A stretch of DNA of 64,000 nucleotides from Leguminivora glycinivorella (GCF_023078275.1 NC_062985.1:4154001-4218000), one strand, 5' to 3'. Positions 43,697-53,944 are shown, counted from the stretch's first letter. Notes: a model not told the origin generated them from the letters alone. Numbers and translations: made by a program.

Positions 43697-44859
43697 TCTA
43701 TAGTCCCATCTGGCAGAAAGCATGAAACTTGGCATGTATATAGCTTATAGGATTATAAGAAAAAATTGAAGTAGAAACACGCCGAGGTGTCAATGTTTCC
43801 CCTCCTCCCCACTTTTGTATCCCTGTTTTCAGTTTTTTTTATATTTCCATGAAAACCGTAAAAGCTACAACAATAACGTCTAAGAGAAGTATATTCTCTA
43901 TAAAATTCTCTACAATACTGTCTTTGGAAGTATATAGCTAGAACTTATAATTTTCAAACTATGCTCATTTTCTCTTTGCCATATTTGTGTTTGGTGACCA
44001 GTAGCTGGATAAGTAAGGCCAGCGACTTTGCACTTTTGCCTGTGGCGATGCTGCTTGGCAAAATTGTTCCTTGGGTCAAACTGATCCGATTTATCCCAAT
44101 AGTCATGAAATCGCACGTGACTACTCCCCACAAAGAGAAGGGGAAGGGGCCGGTTCCCTCGATGAAATCTATGCAATACTTCTTCTTGCTCTTAGCGACT
44201 AGGGCAAATCGTATATCATGTCCGTGTAATGTAGGGAAGTGTTAATCGTTTCTGAAAAAATCGTTGTACCTTTTCATACAAAAATAACGATTTTATAACA
44301 AAATAATGTTTTTTTTATGTATTTAATTGTAACAGCCTATGGGCATTATGGGCCCTAGTCGCTAAGAGCAAGAAGAAGTATTGCATAGAATTCATCGAGG
44401 GAACCGGCCCCTTACCCTTCTCTTTGTAGGGAGTAGTCACGTGCGATTTCATGACTATTGGGATAAATCGGATCAGTTTGACCCAAGAAACAATTTTGCC
44501 AAGCAGCATCGCCACAGGCAAAAGTGCAAAGTCGCTGGCCTTACTTATCCTACTGGTCACCAAACACGAATATGGCAAAGAGAAAATGAGCATAGTTTGA
44601 AAATTATAAGTTCTAGCTATATACTTCCAAAGACAGTATTGTAGAGAATTTTATAGAGAATATACTTCTCTTAGACGTTATTGTTGTAGCTTTTACGGTT
44701 TTCATGGAAATATAAAAAAAACTGAAAACAGGCATACAAAAGTGGGGAGAAGGAGGGGAAACATTGACACCTCGGCGTGTTTCTACTTCAATTTTTTCTT
44801 ATAACCCTATAAGCTATATACATGCCAAGTTTCATGCTTTCTGCCAGACGGGACTATAC
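43697..44859. mobile_element. Foldback element, arms of about 520 bp
   Basis: Arms 43697-44222 and 44342-44859 are reverse complements, differing by eye at only about 12-15 positions (for example CTGGATAAG against GGATAAG, CCTCCTCCCC against CCTCCTTCTCCCC). The central spacer is about 120 bp. Ends read TATAGTCCC ... GGGACTATA, compatible with a TA target. Open frames in both arms mirror each other and have no motif. Inserted within a non-LTR RT fragment. Confidence 0.93.
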
Positions 44860-45354
44860 ATTCATACTAATGCTCTGTTTACGCTCCGCACTATTCAAGT
44901 ATTTTCCCATTAATATGAACTATCAACGGCGTGGTCATGCGGCCCGAAAGATTAAAATGCACAAAGTGAGTCTTTTTGAGATTTAAAGCTAAGCCATTCC
45001 ATGCGAACCATTGACGCCGTGGCTTGCGTGGGCGACGGTTGCGCGATGGTCGCGCGACGGTGATGCGACGCATACGAAATCAAACCTTATCGATATGGAA
45101 GTAGACGATGCGATGAGACGCGACGGCGAGTTATATAATGTCTTTGGCTAGAAGTATAGGTACTCTAATGAGCATTATTGTATTTAGCGCCATCTCTCGG
45201 CAAAATTTACTAAGTAATTTACGCGACTTGAGATTTGTGTGAACCTTTAGGCATGGAAAGTCACATGAAAAGTTGTCGAAACTATTAATAGATGACGCTG
45301 CATTTGAATATATTGACTGATAACTCTACTAAATTGAATATAAGCAGAGTCTAA

Positions 45355-45672
45355 CTGGGGAAGTACCTCCGCTTTACAAAAGACTGCGGTCAAATAGGAC
45401 TAGACCTTACTCATTGTTGTGTTCCTGCCGGTGAGTAAGGCAGCCAGAGCTCAACGAGGGAGGACCTACGGAACTAATTAGGACAATAGATTGTCCTTTG
45501 AGTCGTCGGCACCCAGGCCCCTTCTAAGTACAGGTTTGTATTACAAGTTTCTAATGAGTCGGCAACGCACATGTGCCACTCCTTGAGTGGCAGGCGTCCA
45601 TAGGTTACAGTGACCGCTTTCCATCAGGCAGACCGTATGCCTGTTTCCCACCTACGTGGTACAAAAAAAACT
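45355..45672 (+). mobile_element. LINE 3' end fragment with poly-A
   Basis: GTTACAGTGACCGCTTTCCA, then TCAGGCAGACCGTATGCC, CACCTACGTGGTAC and an A run: the 3' UTR block of a family common in Lepidoptera. No ORF remains. Confidence 0.55.
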
Positions 45673-45699
45673 GTCGACGAATTCACCTTAAACATTAAA

Positions 45700-45815
45700 A
45701 ACTAAGTCAAAATCGATTGATTCGTTCGGGAGCTATGATGCCACAGACAGACATGTCAAGCGTCAAACCTTAAATTATTATAAAACACTCCGTCGTTTTT
45801 GCGTTGGTGGTTAAA
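45700..45815 (+). repeat. Dispersed repeat B, copy 2
   Basis: Matches 17690-17810 through GGGAGCTATGATGCCACAGA and CCGTCGTTTTTGCGT. Confidence 0.6.
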
Positions 45816-45869
45816 AACAAGAAACTTCCTTCAACACTAAGTATAATAAAACACAACTTTCTATGAAAA

Positions 45870-46795
45870 TTGGTCAAGTGCGAGTCGGATTTCGACATTT
45901 CCATACAAACAGGTCATGAGCGCCTGACGAAATGTAATGGCAACGTACACTAAATTCCGTACTTAGATTTCGCGTATATTTCGGAAACGATAAGAGATAA
46001 AGCAAAATGGACTTCTGATTTTGGTTGTCGATGGCACAATTTTTTTGTTTTCGTATATATACACCTTTTTTTTGGACCTATGTGGGCAATATTATGGTCA
46101 GTGAAGTTCTAAACGGTCTTAAGCGCCTCCTTTTTAGTAGGAACTTAAGTCATTTTGGAAAATGATTTTTTTGGTTTAACAATTTCTATAACAAACGAAA
46201 CAGAAATTAATTTCTTTATACCTGTCCAACGCGATTACAACATTTTAAGACGTTTAGTAACTACTTGCAGCGGCAGTGAGTGAAATTCGTAATCTGAGTT
46301 TTTTTCTCTTAAGTCCGACTTACGGTTGACTGTAGATTTCTAATAGGTTTTCCTGTAATCTACAGGTAGAGGGCTATCTCGTGTATTTTTTTGAAAATTT
46401 TACGCTAAGTAATTTCGGAGATAAGGGGGGGGAATGGTCATTTTTTGCGTATTTTCTTAAATTACTTCTAAATTACCAAAATAAAAAAAATAAAAAAAAT
46501 ATACTTCAAATGCTTATAAAATGCTCTTTCATTTGATATGTAACACAATATAGTTTTAATAACTTTGATTTTTAATTTTCAATGTTACCCCCCAAAAGTG
46601 GCCCCTGTGATTAAATTTCATTTAATTATATTACATGTCCGTCTTTGGGCCACAGGTTTACATATGTGTGCCAAATTTCAAGTAAATCGGTCCAGTACTT
46701 TCGGAGAAATCGGCTGTGACAGAGGGACAGACAGACACGCGAGTGATCCTATAAGGGTTCCGTTTTTCCTCTTTGAGGTACGGAACCCTAAAAAC
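45870..46795 (+). repeat. Dispersed repeat E, long copy
   Basis: Opens GGTCAAGTGCGAGTCGGAT and closes ACGGAACCCTAAAAA. It has the GACAGAGGGACAGACAGACA block and GTGTGCCAAATTTCAAGTAA near its end. A frequent lepidopteran repeat; class not assigned. Confidence 0.65.
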
Positions 46796-46965
46796 TGAAA
46801 ACGCATTGTTTGGCTCTGTAACCGTTGCCATGGTAATAACGATATTGCGTGCTTGCGCAGGAAGGCTTTGGGCAGCTGAGTTGACAGTGGAAACCTCTGC
46901 GTCAAAATACAGGAAACAGTGTGAATTTCACGAAAGTTATTCAAGAAAACTATTAAAACTATTAA

Positions 46966-47009
46966 AATTTTTCTACGACCATGCACTTATGCATGGTCGT
47001 AGAAAAATT
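46966..47009. repeat. Perfect 20-bp hairpin, 4-bp loop
   Basis: AATTTTTCTACGACCATGCA (46966-46985), loop CTTA, then the exact reverse complement to 47009. It lies 47 bp outside the Ty3 element. It may be a MITE remnant. Confidence 0.9.
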
Positions 47010-47056
47010 ATTATATGCAACGGTGTTTAACTGAGTCAAAAAATACTCGTTGCGTC

Positions 47057-47176
47057 TGTAAAAGTATAGGGAGCATATCAATCAAACTACAAGATCGAGC
47101 AATGACCGATTCTTTATTTCTAAAGACGGGTAGATCACACCAATACAGTTTCGCTATATACCCACATAATATGACA
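47057..47176 (-). repeat. 3' LTR of the Ty3 element
   Basis: 120 bp. On the minus strand it opens TGTCATATTATGTGGG and closes CTTTTACA, and contains AATAAAG as a polyadenylation signal. By eye identical to the other LTR. Confidence 0.95.
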
Positions 47177-47190
47177 TCTTCCTTCTTCAA
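47177..47190 (-). promoter_or_regulatory. Polypurine tract
   Basis: The minus strand reads GAAGAAGGAAGA directly before the 3' LTR, the expected primer for plus-strand synthesis. Confidence 0.8.
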
Positions 47191-47955
47191 AAATAACAAA
47201 ATAAATAGGTATATGATTATACAATTCGATCGACAAAAGTACAAATCATGAGCCGTTCGGCATGCATTTATTTTTTATATAATGACTCTTAATGTAACGA
47301 TGTATAATTACAAATTTTTAAATAACATATCAGACTTCAAAATTAAAAGTTATTTTAGCAGTAGGTATATCTCTAAACAACAATACCTTCGTTATTTAAC
47401 AGAGCTAACATGACATTCAAAATAGTGGCATATTCATTTAAACAATGGTTGGTATGATAACGATTCCATGAATTTTCTGCAATACTTTTTCACTGAGTAA
47501 AGAGTACCAGGTACAAAATTACAAGATAATAGTTCGCTTCTATAGAATACATGTTGATTATAATTACTTATTAACATAATCACAGTATCGTGCATTAAAC
47601 ATGCTTAAATTTATTTTATTATTATATTTTTACAACAAGTGTGCTTATTTTACTACCTATATTTTTATCTACGACCCTAATTGTTCGTGCATAAATAATA
47701 CCTACTTATGATTGAATTAACACATATTTCATTTCTTTTTTTTTTTACAAAGTTCAAGCAATATAATTTAATGTAGATATAATTGACGCTAAATAACTCA
47801 TGCAACAAATAAATAATTCACAATTTATTATATGTTAAGTAACATGTAGTAAGTAGGCAAGTATCATTATTTATTTACAATTTTATGTGTTTATTATACA
47901 TCCAATTTTCTACATCCTTGATGGAGCACCGATTTAAGTAGGTACTCGTATGTTG
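47191..47955 (-). other. 3' untranslated region of the Ty3 element
   Basis: About 765 bp of AT-rich DNA between the gag-pol stop and the polypurine tract. I see no env or other frame. It is rather long for a region without a gene. Confidence 0.6.
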
Positions 47956-50900
47956 TCATATCCAGTCTCCCAATCTATCTGGAGCCCTCACTATCCTGCC
48001 GGAACGAGTAACAATATTATTACCGGGATTAGGTACAGTGTTGTTTACATTCGGGGCAATATCAGTGGCGCTTGATAACGTGGACGGCGTTACGTCATCT
48101 AAGTCAAAGAATAAGTCCACATCAGGCGAGTCATTTCTCTGTGGCGAGTCACTAATAATATGCCTACGATTTCTCACTATTTCGTTACCGTTTACTAATT
48201 TAATTTTATAACTACGTGGGCCTAACACCTTTGATATGGTCCCCGATGACCAACCTTTTTTATTCGGGTCCATTAAAACTTTAACTTTATCGGCCACTGA
48301 TAAAACGGGAAGGTTTTTCGCGTTGCGATCATAATATTTTTTCTGTATGTGCTTTTTATAAGCCAATTTGTTTTTTACGAAATTTTGAATTTTTGGTTTT
48401 AACAATTTAGGAGAGATTGGAATTATGCTTCTCGTTTTCCTACTTTGCAGCAATTGAGCTGGCGATGCCAAATCATTTGCTAAAGGCGTGTTTAGATATT
48501 CTAGAAGCCCTAGTCTGTAATCAGTGCGATTTTCATTTGTTTTGATCATAATACTCTTAACGGTCTGTATTGTTCTCTCTATCTGTCCGTTAGACTGTGC
48601 GTATCTCGGAGACGACATTTTATGAGTGAACTGCCACTCATCAGCAAACCTTTTGAAACTTGAGGACGAAAACTGCGGTCCCCCGTCTGACATTACTACT
48701 CTAGGAATCCCTTGGCGGCAAAATATATTTTTAAGGGATGATATTACATGTTCAGACGTCGTTGATGATAACTTAGTGATTTCTATGAACTTGCTGTAAA
48801 TGCTGTAATAGTCAACTAATAATAAATAATCGACCCCATGTAATTGAAATAAATCTACGCCTAATTTTGCCCAAGGTTCATCTGGAATTTCATGCGGAAT
48901 TAACTCTTCTTTTTGATTATTTTTTCTGTGCGACAGACAGATATTACAGTTATTTATTAAATTGTCTATTTCATTATTAATGCACGGCCAAAACATTATT
49001 TCCCTCGCTCGTAATTTACATTTTTCCTTACCCATGTGTCCTATATGAATTTTATTTAACATATCTTTCCTTAGAGACTTAGGAATCACTATTCTATCCC
49101 CTTTCCAAACTAAACCTTGTGCTACAGTTAACTCATCCCTATAAGTCCAATACGGCCTAAGTACCTCTAATAAGTCTTTTCTATCATTAGGCCATCCTTT
49201 TAAGATACATTTTCGTAAGTGAACCAGCTCGTCGTCGGTGTCAGTTTGTTTTTGTAGGTTGAGGAACTGGTGGTCCGTGAAGTGGTCGTCGACGAGGTCG
49301 GCCAGCGCGCGCTGCACCGCGCACACCTCGTCGTGCAGCGCCTCGTACTCGCCTCCCGTCCCCGCGCCCGCGTGCTCGGGGTGAGCCGGCTCGTATGCGC
49401 GTGACAGCGTGTCCGCTATGTATAGATGTTTACCCGGCTTATATACCAATTTGAACGTATAACGCTGTAACCTTAATAACATTCTTTGAAGACGAGATGG
49501 TGAGTCTACTATAGGCTTTTTAATTATACTTATCAATGGTTTGTGATCGGTCTCAATCGTTATGTCCGATCTCCCATATATATATGGATAAAAACGCTCA
49601 CACGCGAACAGACAAGCGTACAACTCCTTTTCAATCTGCGCATACCGTTGTTCCGTTTTAGTTAAGGACTTGGAGGCATAGCACACAGGGAGGTTATTCT
49701 GCAACAAACAACACCCAAGGCCACTTTTGCTTGCATCTACTGAAATAGTTATTGGCTGATGCATGCTATAATATTGTAATACCGGTTTTTTCATTAAACA
49801 TTCCTTAAGATCGTTAAAACATTTACTCTGGGGCTCGTCCCAATGCCACTCAATTTCTTTTTTTAATAACTGCCTTAGTGGTTGTGTCTTATCTGACAAG
49901 TTCGGTATAAACGTTCCTACGTACGTAATAAGACCTAAAAATCGTTCAATATCTTTCCTATTAGAAGGTGTAGGCATATTTTTTATTGCTGATATGTGTG
50001 AGTCATCCGGACTCAGGCCGTCCTTTGTTATGCGATGACCTAAATACTTTATCTCTTCCAACCCAAACCGACATTTATTTCTATTGAGCTTAAGGTTCAC
50101 TTTCGCACATCTTTCCAATACATTTTTTAACCTGAGATCATGCTCCTCCCTAGTACGACCATACACTAATAAATCATCTATGTACATACATACCCCTTCA
50201 AGGTCATCAAAGTTTTCATATATCTTTTTGTGAAACACTTCGGACGCAGAACAGATGCCATATGGCATCCTTAGAAACTTGTACCGTCCAAAGGGCGTGT
50301 TAAATGTACAATACCTACTTGTATCGTCGAGCCGCACCTGCCAGAAACCTGAGCTCGCGTCCAGGGTGCTAAAGTATCGTGCACCTGATAAATTTGATAC
50401 TATTTCATCGATGGTTGGAAGCCGAAAATGTTCCCGTTTTATAGCATTATTTAATTCCTTAGGATCCAAACAGATTCGTAAGTCTCCGTTTGATTTTTTA
50501 ACTACCGTTATGCTACTAACCCAATCCGAAGGTCCCTCAACTTTAGCTATTATCCCCTGGGCCTCCATTTCTATCAACTTAGTTTTTACCGCATCTTTTA
50601 TCGCAAATGGTAATTTCCTCGGTGCATGAATCACCGGTACTACATCTGATTTTAATTGAATTTTATACTCGCCCGGAAGACAACCTATACCAGCAAATAC
50701 ATCACTGAATTCCTTTACAAACCCTGGAACTTTATCGTTTGACTCCTCCACAGCCATGACTCGCCTAACCAAGTTTAAATCTTTACACGCAAACCGTCCC
50801 AGTATCGGCGTGGAATCTAAATCAACAATCTTAAACTCTAATATATACAACTCATTTTTGTACCTAACTCGTAAGAAAATCCTGCCTATGACATTAATAC

Positions 50901-52026
50901 CCGCGCCCGAGTACTCAGTAAGTCTTGTATTCGTTTTTAATAGATCTTTACTCGAAATACCTAATCTGGTTAAATATTTTTTAGGCAGTATATTTATGTC
51001 TGCCCCCGTATCTAACTTGAAATATACAGGTACATTATTTATTTTTAATTCGGTGTTCCACTCCTCACAAGAGTCACAACAACATCGGTTTGTTATGTTA
51101 TTTATCTGTTCATCAGACTCTTCCACCATGTACACCCTGCACATCCTGGCGTAATGGTTCGGCCTGGAACATTTCATGCAGGTCCTGCCATACGCCGGAC
51201 AGTCGTACTTCTTGTGCACCCCGCCGCACTGGCCGCACCGCCCTCCGCGCTGTGCGGGCGGCGCGCGGTGCTGGCCGCCGGCCGCGGCCGGCCCCGGCGC
51301 GCTGGACACGGCCCTGCGCCCCGCTCCCGCGCCAGGCAACCATCCGCGCCCGCGCCATCCTCGTCCGGAACTCGAGCTCGCCTCGACCTTTGCACCTGCC
51401 CGCTTTATTTCGTACACTTCTTTGTTAGACACCGCACACACTTCATTACTTTTTATCTCACTACTACACTCACGTTTTATGTCCTCCGAATACATTTTCG
51501 AAACTATAGCTGCCCGACATATTTCTAACGCCTTATCGAGAGTGAGGTCGTCCTCGCGTAGCAACCGCTCCCTTATCGCTGCACTAACGATTCCACAGAT
51601 GAGTCTATCTTTTATTAATCCGTCACTTAGGTTACTAAACTCGCACGACTGAGCCAACTTTCTCAACTCAAAGACGTATTGATCTATGGACTCATGTTCA
51701 CCTTGTTGACGAGTAAAAAACCGATGACGCTCGACCGTTACATTTTTTTTCGCTTTAAAATGATTATCGACTAGTCCTATTAAAGCCGTTAACGTTGTAC
51801 ATTTCGTAGAACTTTGTTCCACTATCTCACGACACTGTTCCCCTACGACGTGTAGGAAAATGTTCATCTGTATTTCTTCACTTTTCTTATTAAGCTCACA
51901 TGCCTTCACGTATATTTGAAACCCATTCTTCCACTTCTCCCACGATTCACACAAAGTACCAAACGCCATGTTGGTTACATTTTCCTCAAACTTAAACGGC
52001 AACGGGGGAGTAAGCACTGATTCCAT
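47956..52026 (-). CDS. Gag-pol polyprotein of a Mag-like Ty3 retrotransposon, intact
   Basis: 1356 residues in one frame. Capsid-like gag about 1-200, a Gly/Arg-rich linker about 215-262, two CCHC knuckles (264-277, 283-296), protease with DTGA at 339-342, reverse transcriptase about 470-660 with YIDD at 615-618, RNase H about 760-878, then integrase with HHCC (H994, H997, C1027, C1030) and catalytic D1058, D1114, E1150. The last two are 35 residues apart, as expected for D35E. It would form cytoplasmic particles that reverse transcribe and integrate the element. All catalytic residues I can check are present. Two linkers (plus 51240-51360 and 49290-49390) are far more GC-rich than the rest. 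Confidence 0.96.
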   Translation of the reverse strand: MESVLTPPLPFKFEENVTNMAFGTLCESWEKWKNGFQIYVKACELNKKSEEIQMNIFLHVVGEQCREIVEQSSTKCTTLTALIGLVDNHFKAKKNVTVERHRFFTRQQGEHESIDQYVFELRKLAQSCEFSNLSDGLIKDRLICGIVSAAIRERLLREDDLTLDKALEICRAAIVSKMYSEDIKRECSSEIKSNEVCAVSNKEVYEIKRAGAKVEASSSSGRGWRGRGWLPGAGAGRRAVSSAPGPAAAGGQHRAPPAQRGGRCGQCGGVHKKYDCPAYGRTCMKCSRPNHYARMCRVYMVEESDEQINNITNRCCCDSCEEWNTELKINNVPVYFKLDTGADINILPKKYLTRLGISSKDLLKTNTRLTEYSGAGINVIGRIFLRVRYKNELYILEFKIVDLDSTPILGRFACKDLNLVRRVMAVEESNDKVPGFVKEFSDVFAGIGCLPGEYKIQLKSDVVPVIHAPRKLPFAIKDAVKTKLIEMEAQGIIAKVEGPSDWVSSITVVKKSNGDLRICLDPKELNNAIKREHFRLPTIDEIVSNLSGARYFSTLDASSGFWQVRLDDTSRYCTFNTPFGRYKFLRMPYGICSASEVFHKKIYENFDDLEGVCMYIDDLLVYGRTREEHDLRLKNVLERCAKVNLKLNRNKCRFGLEEIKYLGHRITKDGLSPDDSHISAIKNMPTPSNRKDIERFLGLITYVGTFIPNLSDKTQPLRQLLKKEIEWHWDEPQSKCFNDLKECLMKKPVLQYYSMHQPITISVDASKSGLGCCLLQNNLPVCYASKSLTKTEQRYAQIEKELYACLFACERFYPYIYGRSDITIETDHKPLISIIKKPIVDSPSRLQRMLLRLQRYTFKLVYKPGKHLYIADTLSRAYEPAHPEHAGAGTGGEYEALHDEVCAVQRALADLVDDHFTDHQFLNLQKQTDTDDELVHLRKCILKGWPNDRKDLLEVLRPYWTYRDELTVAQGLVWKGDRIVIPKSLRKDMLNKIHIGHMGKEKCKLRAREIMFWPCINNEIDNLINNCNICLSHRKNNQKEELIPHEIPDEPWAKLGVDLFQLHGVDYLLLVDYYSIYSKFIEITKLSSTTSEHVISSLKNIFCRQGIPRVVMSDGGPQFSSSSFKRFADEWQFTHKMSSPRYAQSNGQIERTIQTVKSIMIKTNENRTDYRLGLLEYLNTPLANDLASPAQLLQSRKTRSIIPISPKLLKPKIQNFVKNKLAYKKHIQKKYYDRNAKNLPVLSVADKVKVLMDPNKKGWSSGTISKVLGPRSYKIKLVNGNEIVRNRRHIISDSPQRNDSPDVDLFFDLDDVTPSTLSSATDIAPNVNNTVPNPGNNIVTRSGRIVRAPDRLGDWI

Positions 52027-52103
52027 CTCTGGTTTTTCTTCACTTGTTGATATTAACGTGAACTTCTTGAACTTTCGTCTTCTAAATTAAACAATTTTTA
52101 CCA

Positions 52104-52121
52104 CTTTAACCGGCTGCGCCA
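52104..52121 (-). promoter_or_regulatory. Primer binding site, tRNA-Ser-like
   Basis: Directly after the LTR end, the minus strand reads TGGCGCAGCCGGTTAAA. This fits the 3' end of a tRNA-Ser (ending GCGCCA); the related insect site is TGGCGCAGTCGG. Confidence 0.75.
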
Positions 52122-52241
52122 TGTAAAAGTATAGGGAGCATATCAATCAAACTACAAGATCGAGCAATGACCGATTCTTTATTTCTAAAGACGGGTAGAT
52201 CACACCAATACAGTTTCGCTATATACCCACATAATATGACA
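52122..52241 (-). repeat. 5' LTR of the Ty3 element
   Basis: 120 bp, same bases as 47057-47176. It adjoins the primer site at 52121. At this length there is little room for a U3 promoter, which is characteristic of Mag-type elements. Confidence 0.95.
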
Positions 52242-52456
52242 GCGTCTTAATAACAATTTTCGGCTTCGCCTCAAATTGTTACTCACACTACTCCTCTTTT
52301 TTGACCTCCTTTAAACGCCTGTTGCATAAAATGCTTAATTGCGCATTTTAACTATGTATGTTTAAACTAAGTCCCGACGTTTCAACGACAGACGGACAGA
52401 GGTAACGTCGGAGGTTAGTTGTTAGTTTTAAAAACATTATTACCTAACACGATTAA

Positions 52457-52866
52457 AGCCCCCCATTCATATTCATATTCATTTTATTGGTAAAGCTAAT
52501 TTACATGTCAGTCAATGATACAATAAGAAGAAAAATGGTACGATATACGATCCATCGCAACAGATTAATCGAAACGACCGATCGACAGTGTATGTCAATA
52601 TCGTTAACGATTTACTTGATCGCATACAATATCGGACATCGCAACAAAATACCTTGCAAGCATGAATATCGCAACGAAGGCGATGGATCGAAAATTCGAA
52701 AGTGTGGATGCTTGCGACCAACGATTCGATTTCCTACCTACTGACTTTATTATTCCGTCTCGTTCGTTTCGTATTCGTGTATGGCTGGCACTTTCGTTGC
52801 GACCGATCACCACGATATCTGTCCGATCGATCGAAACGATGAATCGTACCGTGAATGGGGGGCTTA
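52457..52866. mobile_element. MITE with CCCCCCATTCA ends
   Basis: GCCCCCCATTCAT at the left and TGAATGGGGGGC at the right form a 12-13 bp TIR. TTAA-like bases flank both ends (GATTAAAG and GCTTAAG). The interior is rich in CGATCG words and partly self-complementary. A TTAA target would suggest a piggyBac-type origin, but this is weak. Confidence 0.65.
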
Positions 52867-53170
52867 AGTCTCGTTGCAAATTTTAAGTATGTTACTTATT
52901 AACTTTGTTTTGATATTAAATTAATCACGTAACTCATCGTTAGTCCCCGTATATTGAAGCCCAGCCGGGTCGATGCATCGTAAAGTGCAGGTGTGCTGCA
53001 TTTTGCATGATTGACTCCGAGTGGACTGCAGCCGGCCCGAGGTCGCACCAATCGATGTTCAGGGTCCACTTTCCGGTCAAAGCACTCGTTCCAGACGTAT
53101 CAATTATGATAGCTTTTTTCAGAAACTCAAAGCTTACAGGTTTGTGTAGGATTTTTCAATAAGGAATGTT
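52867..53170. other. Intergenic DNA without recognised features
   Basis: Includes a GC-richer segment at 52965-53075 that I do not recognise. Confidence 0.35.
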
Positions 53171-53174
53171 TACA

Positions 53175-53940
53175 TAAGGTACAGCGGGGCAAATCCCGAC
53201 ATGGGCCATTGTAACTGATCCATTTTTTCCATTATTACACTGTTAATTAAGTTCAGGCAGGGGCGGCTCACTCCGCGATTCTATCGCCGCGCTACAAGTA
53301 CATGCTGGCGGCCGCGAGTTCGCGGCCTAATCAGGGGTGGCACGCGTTCTCACGGAATGCACGTTCGTACTTTCCGTTGTTACTTTACGTCGCAAATACT
53401 TTTTAAGGTTCATATGGGATGTCCGCGTGTGGAATGGCTAATAATGCTTAGTTAAGAAGCCATCATGAATAAAATAGTACAATCTTACAAAGATCTACTA
53501 TTGATTATCCCACGGAAAAGTTCAATAATGCTTGCGATGTTGGGACTTAAACAAAAATATATGAATACTGTATATATACCTAGAGAGTACCCAAAACTTG
53601 ACTATAATAGTATAACATTTTATCTGATTATTGATTCGTTTTAATCCATAGGCAACCCTATCGTCCGACCCTGCGCACGTGCGGCTCGTTTCTTTGTTAG
53701 AATTTTGTAGGCATTTAAAAAGGCGGCATTTTGTGAACATCAAAGCAGTGGGCCTTCTGTACTTGTACTATTATATATTCTGTGGTTCAGGTCCACATGT
53801 ATCTACTGAACAAGTGAACACGCGTGCCATATAGAACCAGTGGACATTGTAATTAATAGTGCAAACAGTGTCAAACATGGAAAAAAATAGATCATGCAGT
53901 TGCATTTGCCCCCCAGTCGAAATTGTCCCGCTGTACCTTA
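53175..53940. mobile_element. AAGGTACAGCGGGG MITE, complete but interrupted
   Basis: Ends AAGGTACAGCGGGGCAAAT and its near inverse (TTGTCCCGCTGTACCTT), flanked by ACAT on both sides (53172-53175, 53940-53943). Without the inserted element at 53258-53784 it would be about 240 bp. One-ended copies lie at 17815-17868 and 22961-23125. Confidence 0.8.
53258..53784 (+). mobile_element. hAT-like element nested in the preceding MITE
   Basis: Opens CAGGGGCGGCTCACTCCGCG and closes TATTCTGTG. GTTCAGG lies on both sides (53251-53257, 53785-53791). 527 bp against 212 bp for the relative at 43117-43328, with extra interior at about 53360-53700. No transposase frame. Confidence 0.8.
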
Positions 53941-53944
53941 CATT

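Larger units (their letters stand above)
42715..45015 (-). pseudogene. Non-LTR RT fragment, interrupted by two other elements
   Basis: Minus-strand RT pieces: WNGLALNLKKTHFVHFNLSG (about 45010 to 44891), then DHGLKWDQQVDKLCDSLGSA ... QYGVELWGRCAEWKRVF (about 43690 to 43405), with a frameshift and RILRLLAIVIMR to 43337, then a C-terminal KLPQYVVEVPRVSNFKYCLK (43102 to 42881) and a short 3' UTR with AAATAAATGAG tail near 42725. The order matches one RT C-terminal half. The gaps are filled by 43697-44859 and 43117-43328. Confidence 0.8.
47057..52241 (-). mobile_element. Complete Ty3 (Mag-like) LTR retrotransposon
   Basis: 5185 bp with identical 120-bp LTRs (47057-47176 and 52122-52241), target duplication GCGTC on both sides (47052-47056, 52242-52246), a primer site abutting the 5' LTR, a purine tract abutting the 3' LTR, and one gag-pol frame without a stop. 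There is no env. The gag type, the single frame and the very short LTRs resemble the Mag lineage first found in silkworm. It is structurally complete and apparently very recent. Confidence 0.97.

Noticed and set aside
43961..44644. Two similar open frames in opposite orientation (43961-44245 / 44315-44593 and 43910-44176 / 44381-44644)
   Set aside because: They are the same sequence read in the two arms of the foldback and have no motif.
50255..51652. Plus-strand frames of 110-160 codons opposite the Ty3 gag-pol
   Set aside because: Shadows of the intact minus-strand frame; no start context or domain of their own.
52487..52886. Four overlapping frames of 69-91 codons on both strands
   Set aside because: They lie inside a MITE with self-complementary CGATCG-rich sequence.
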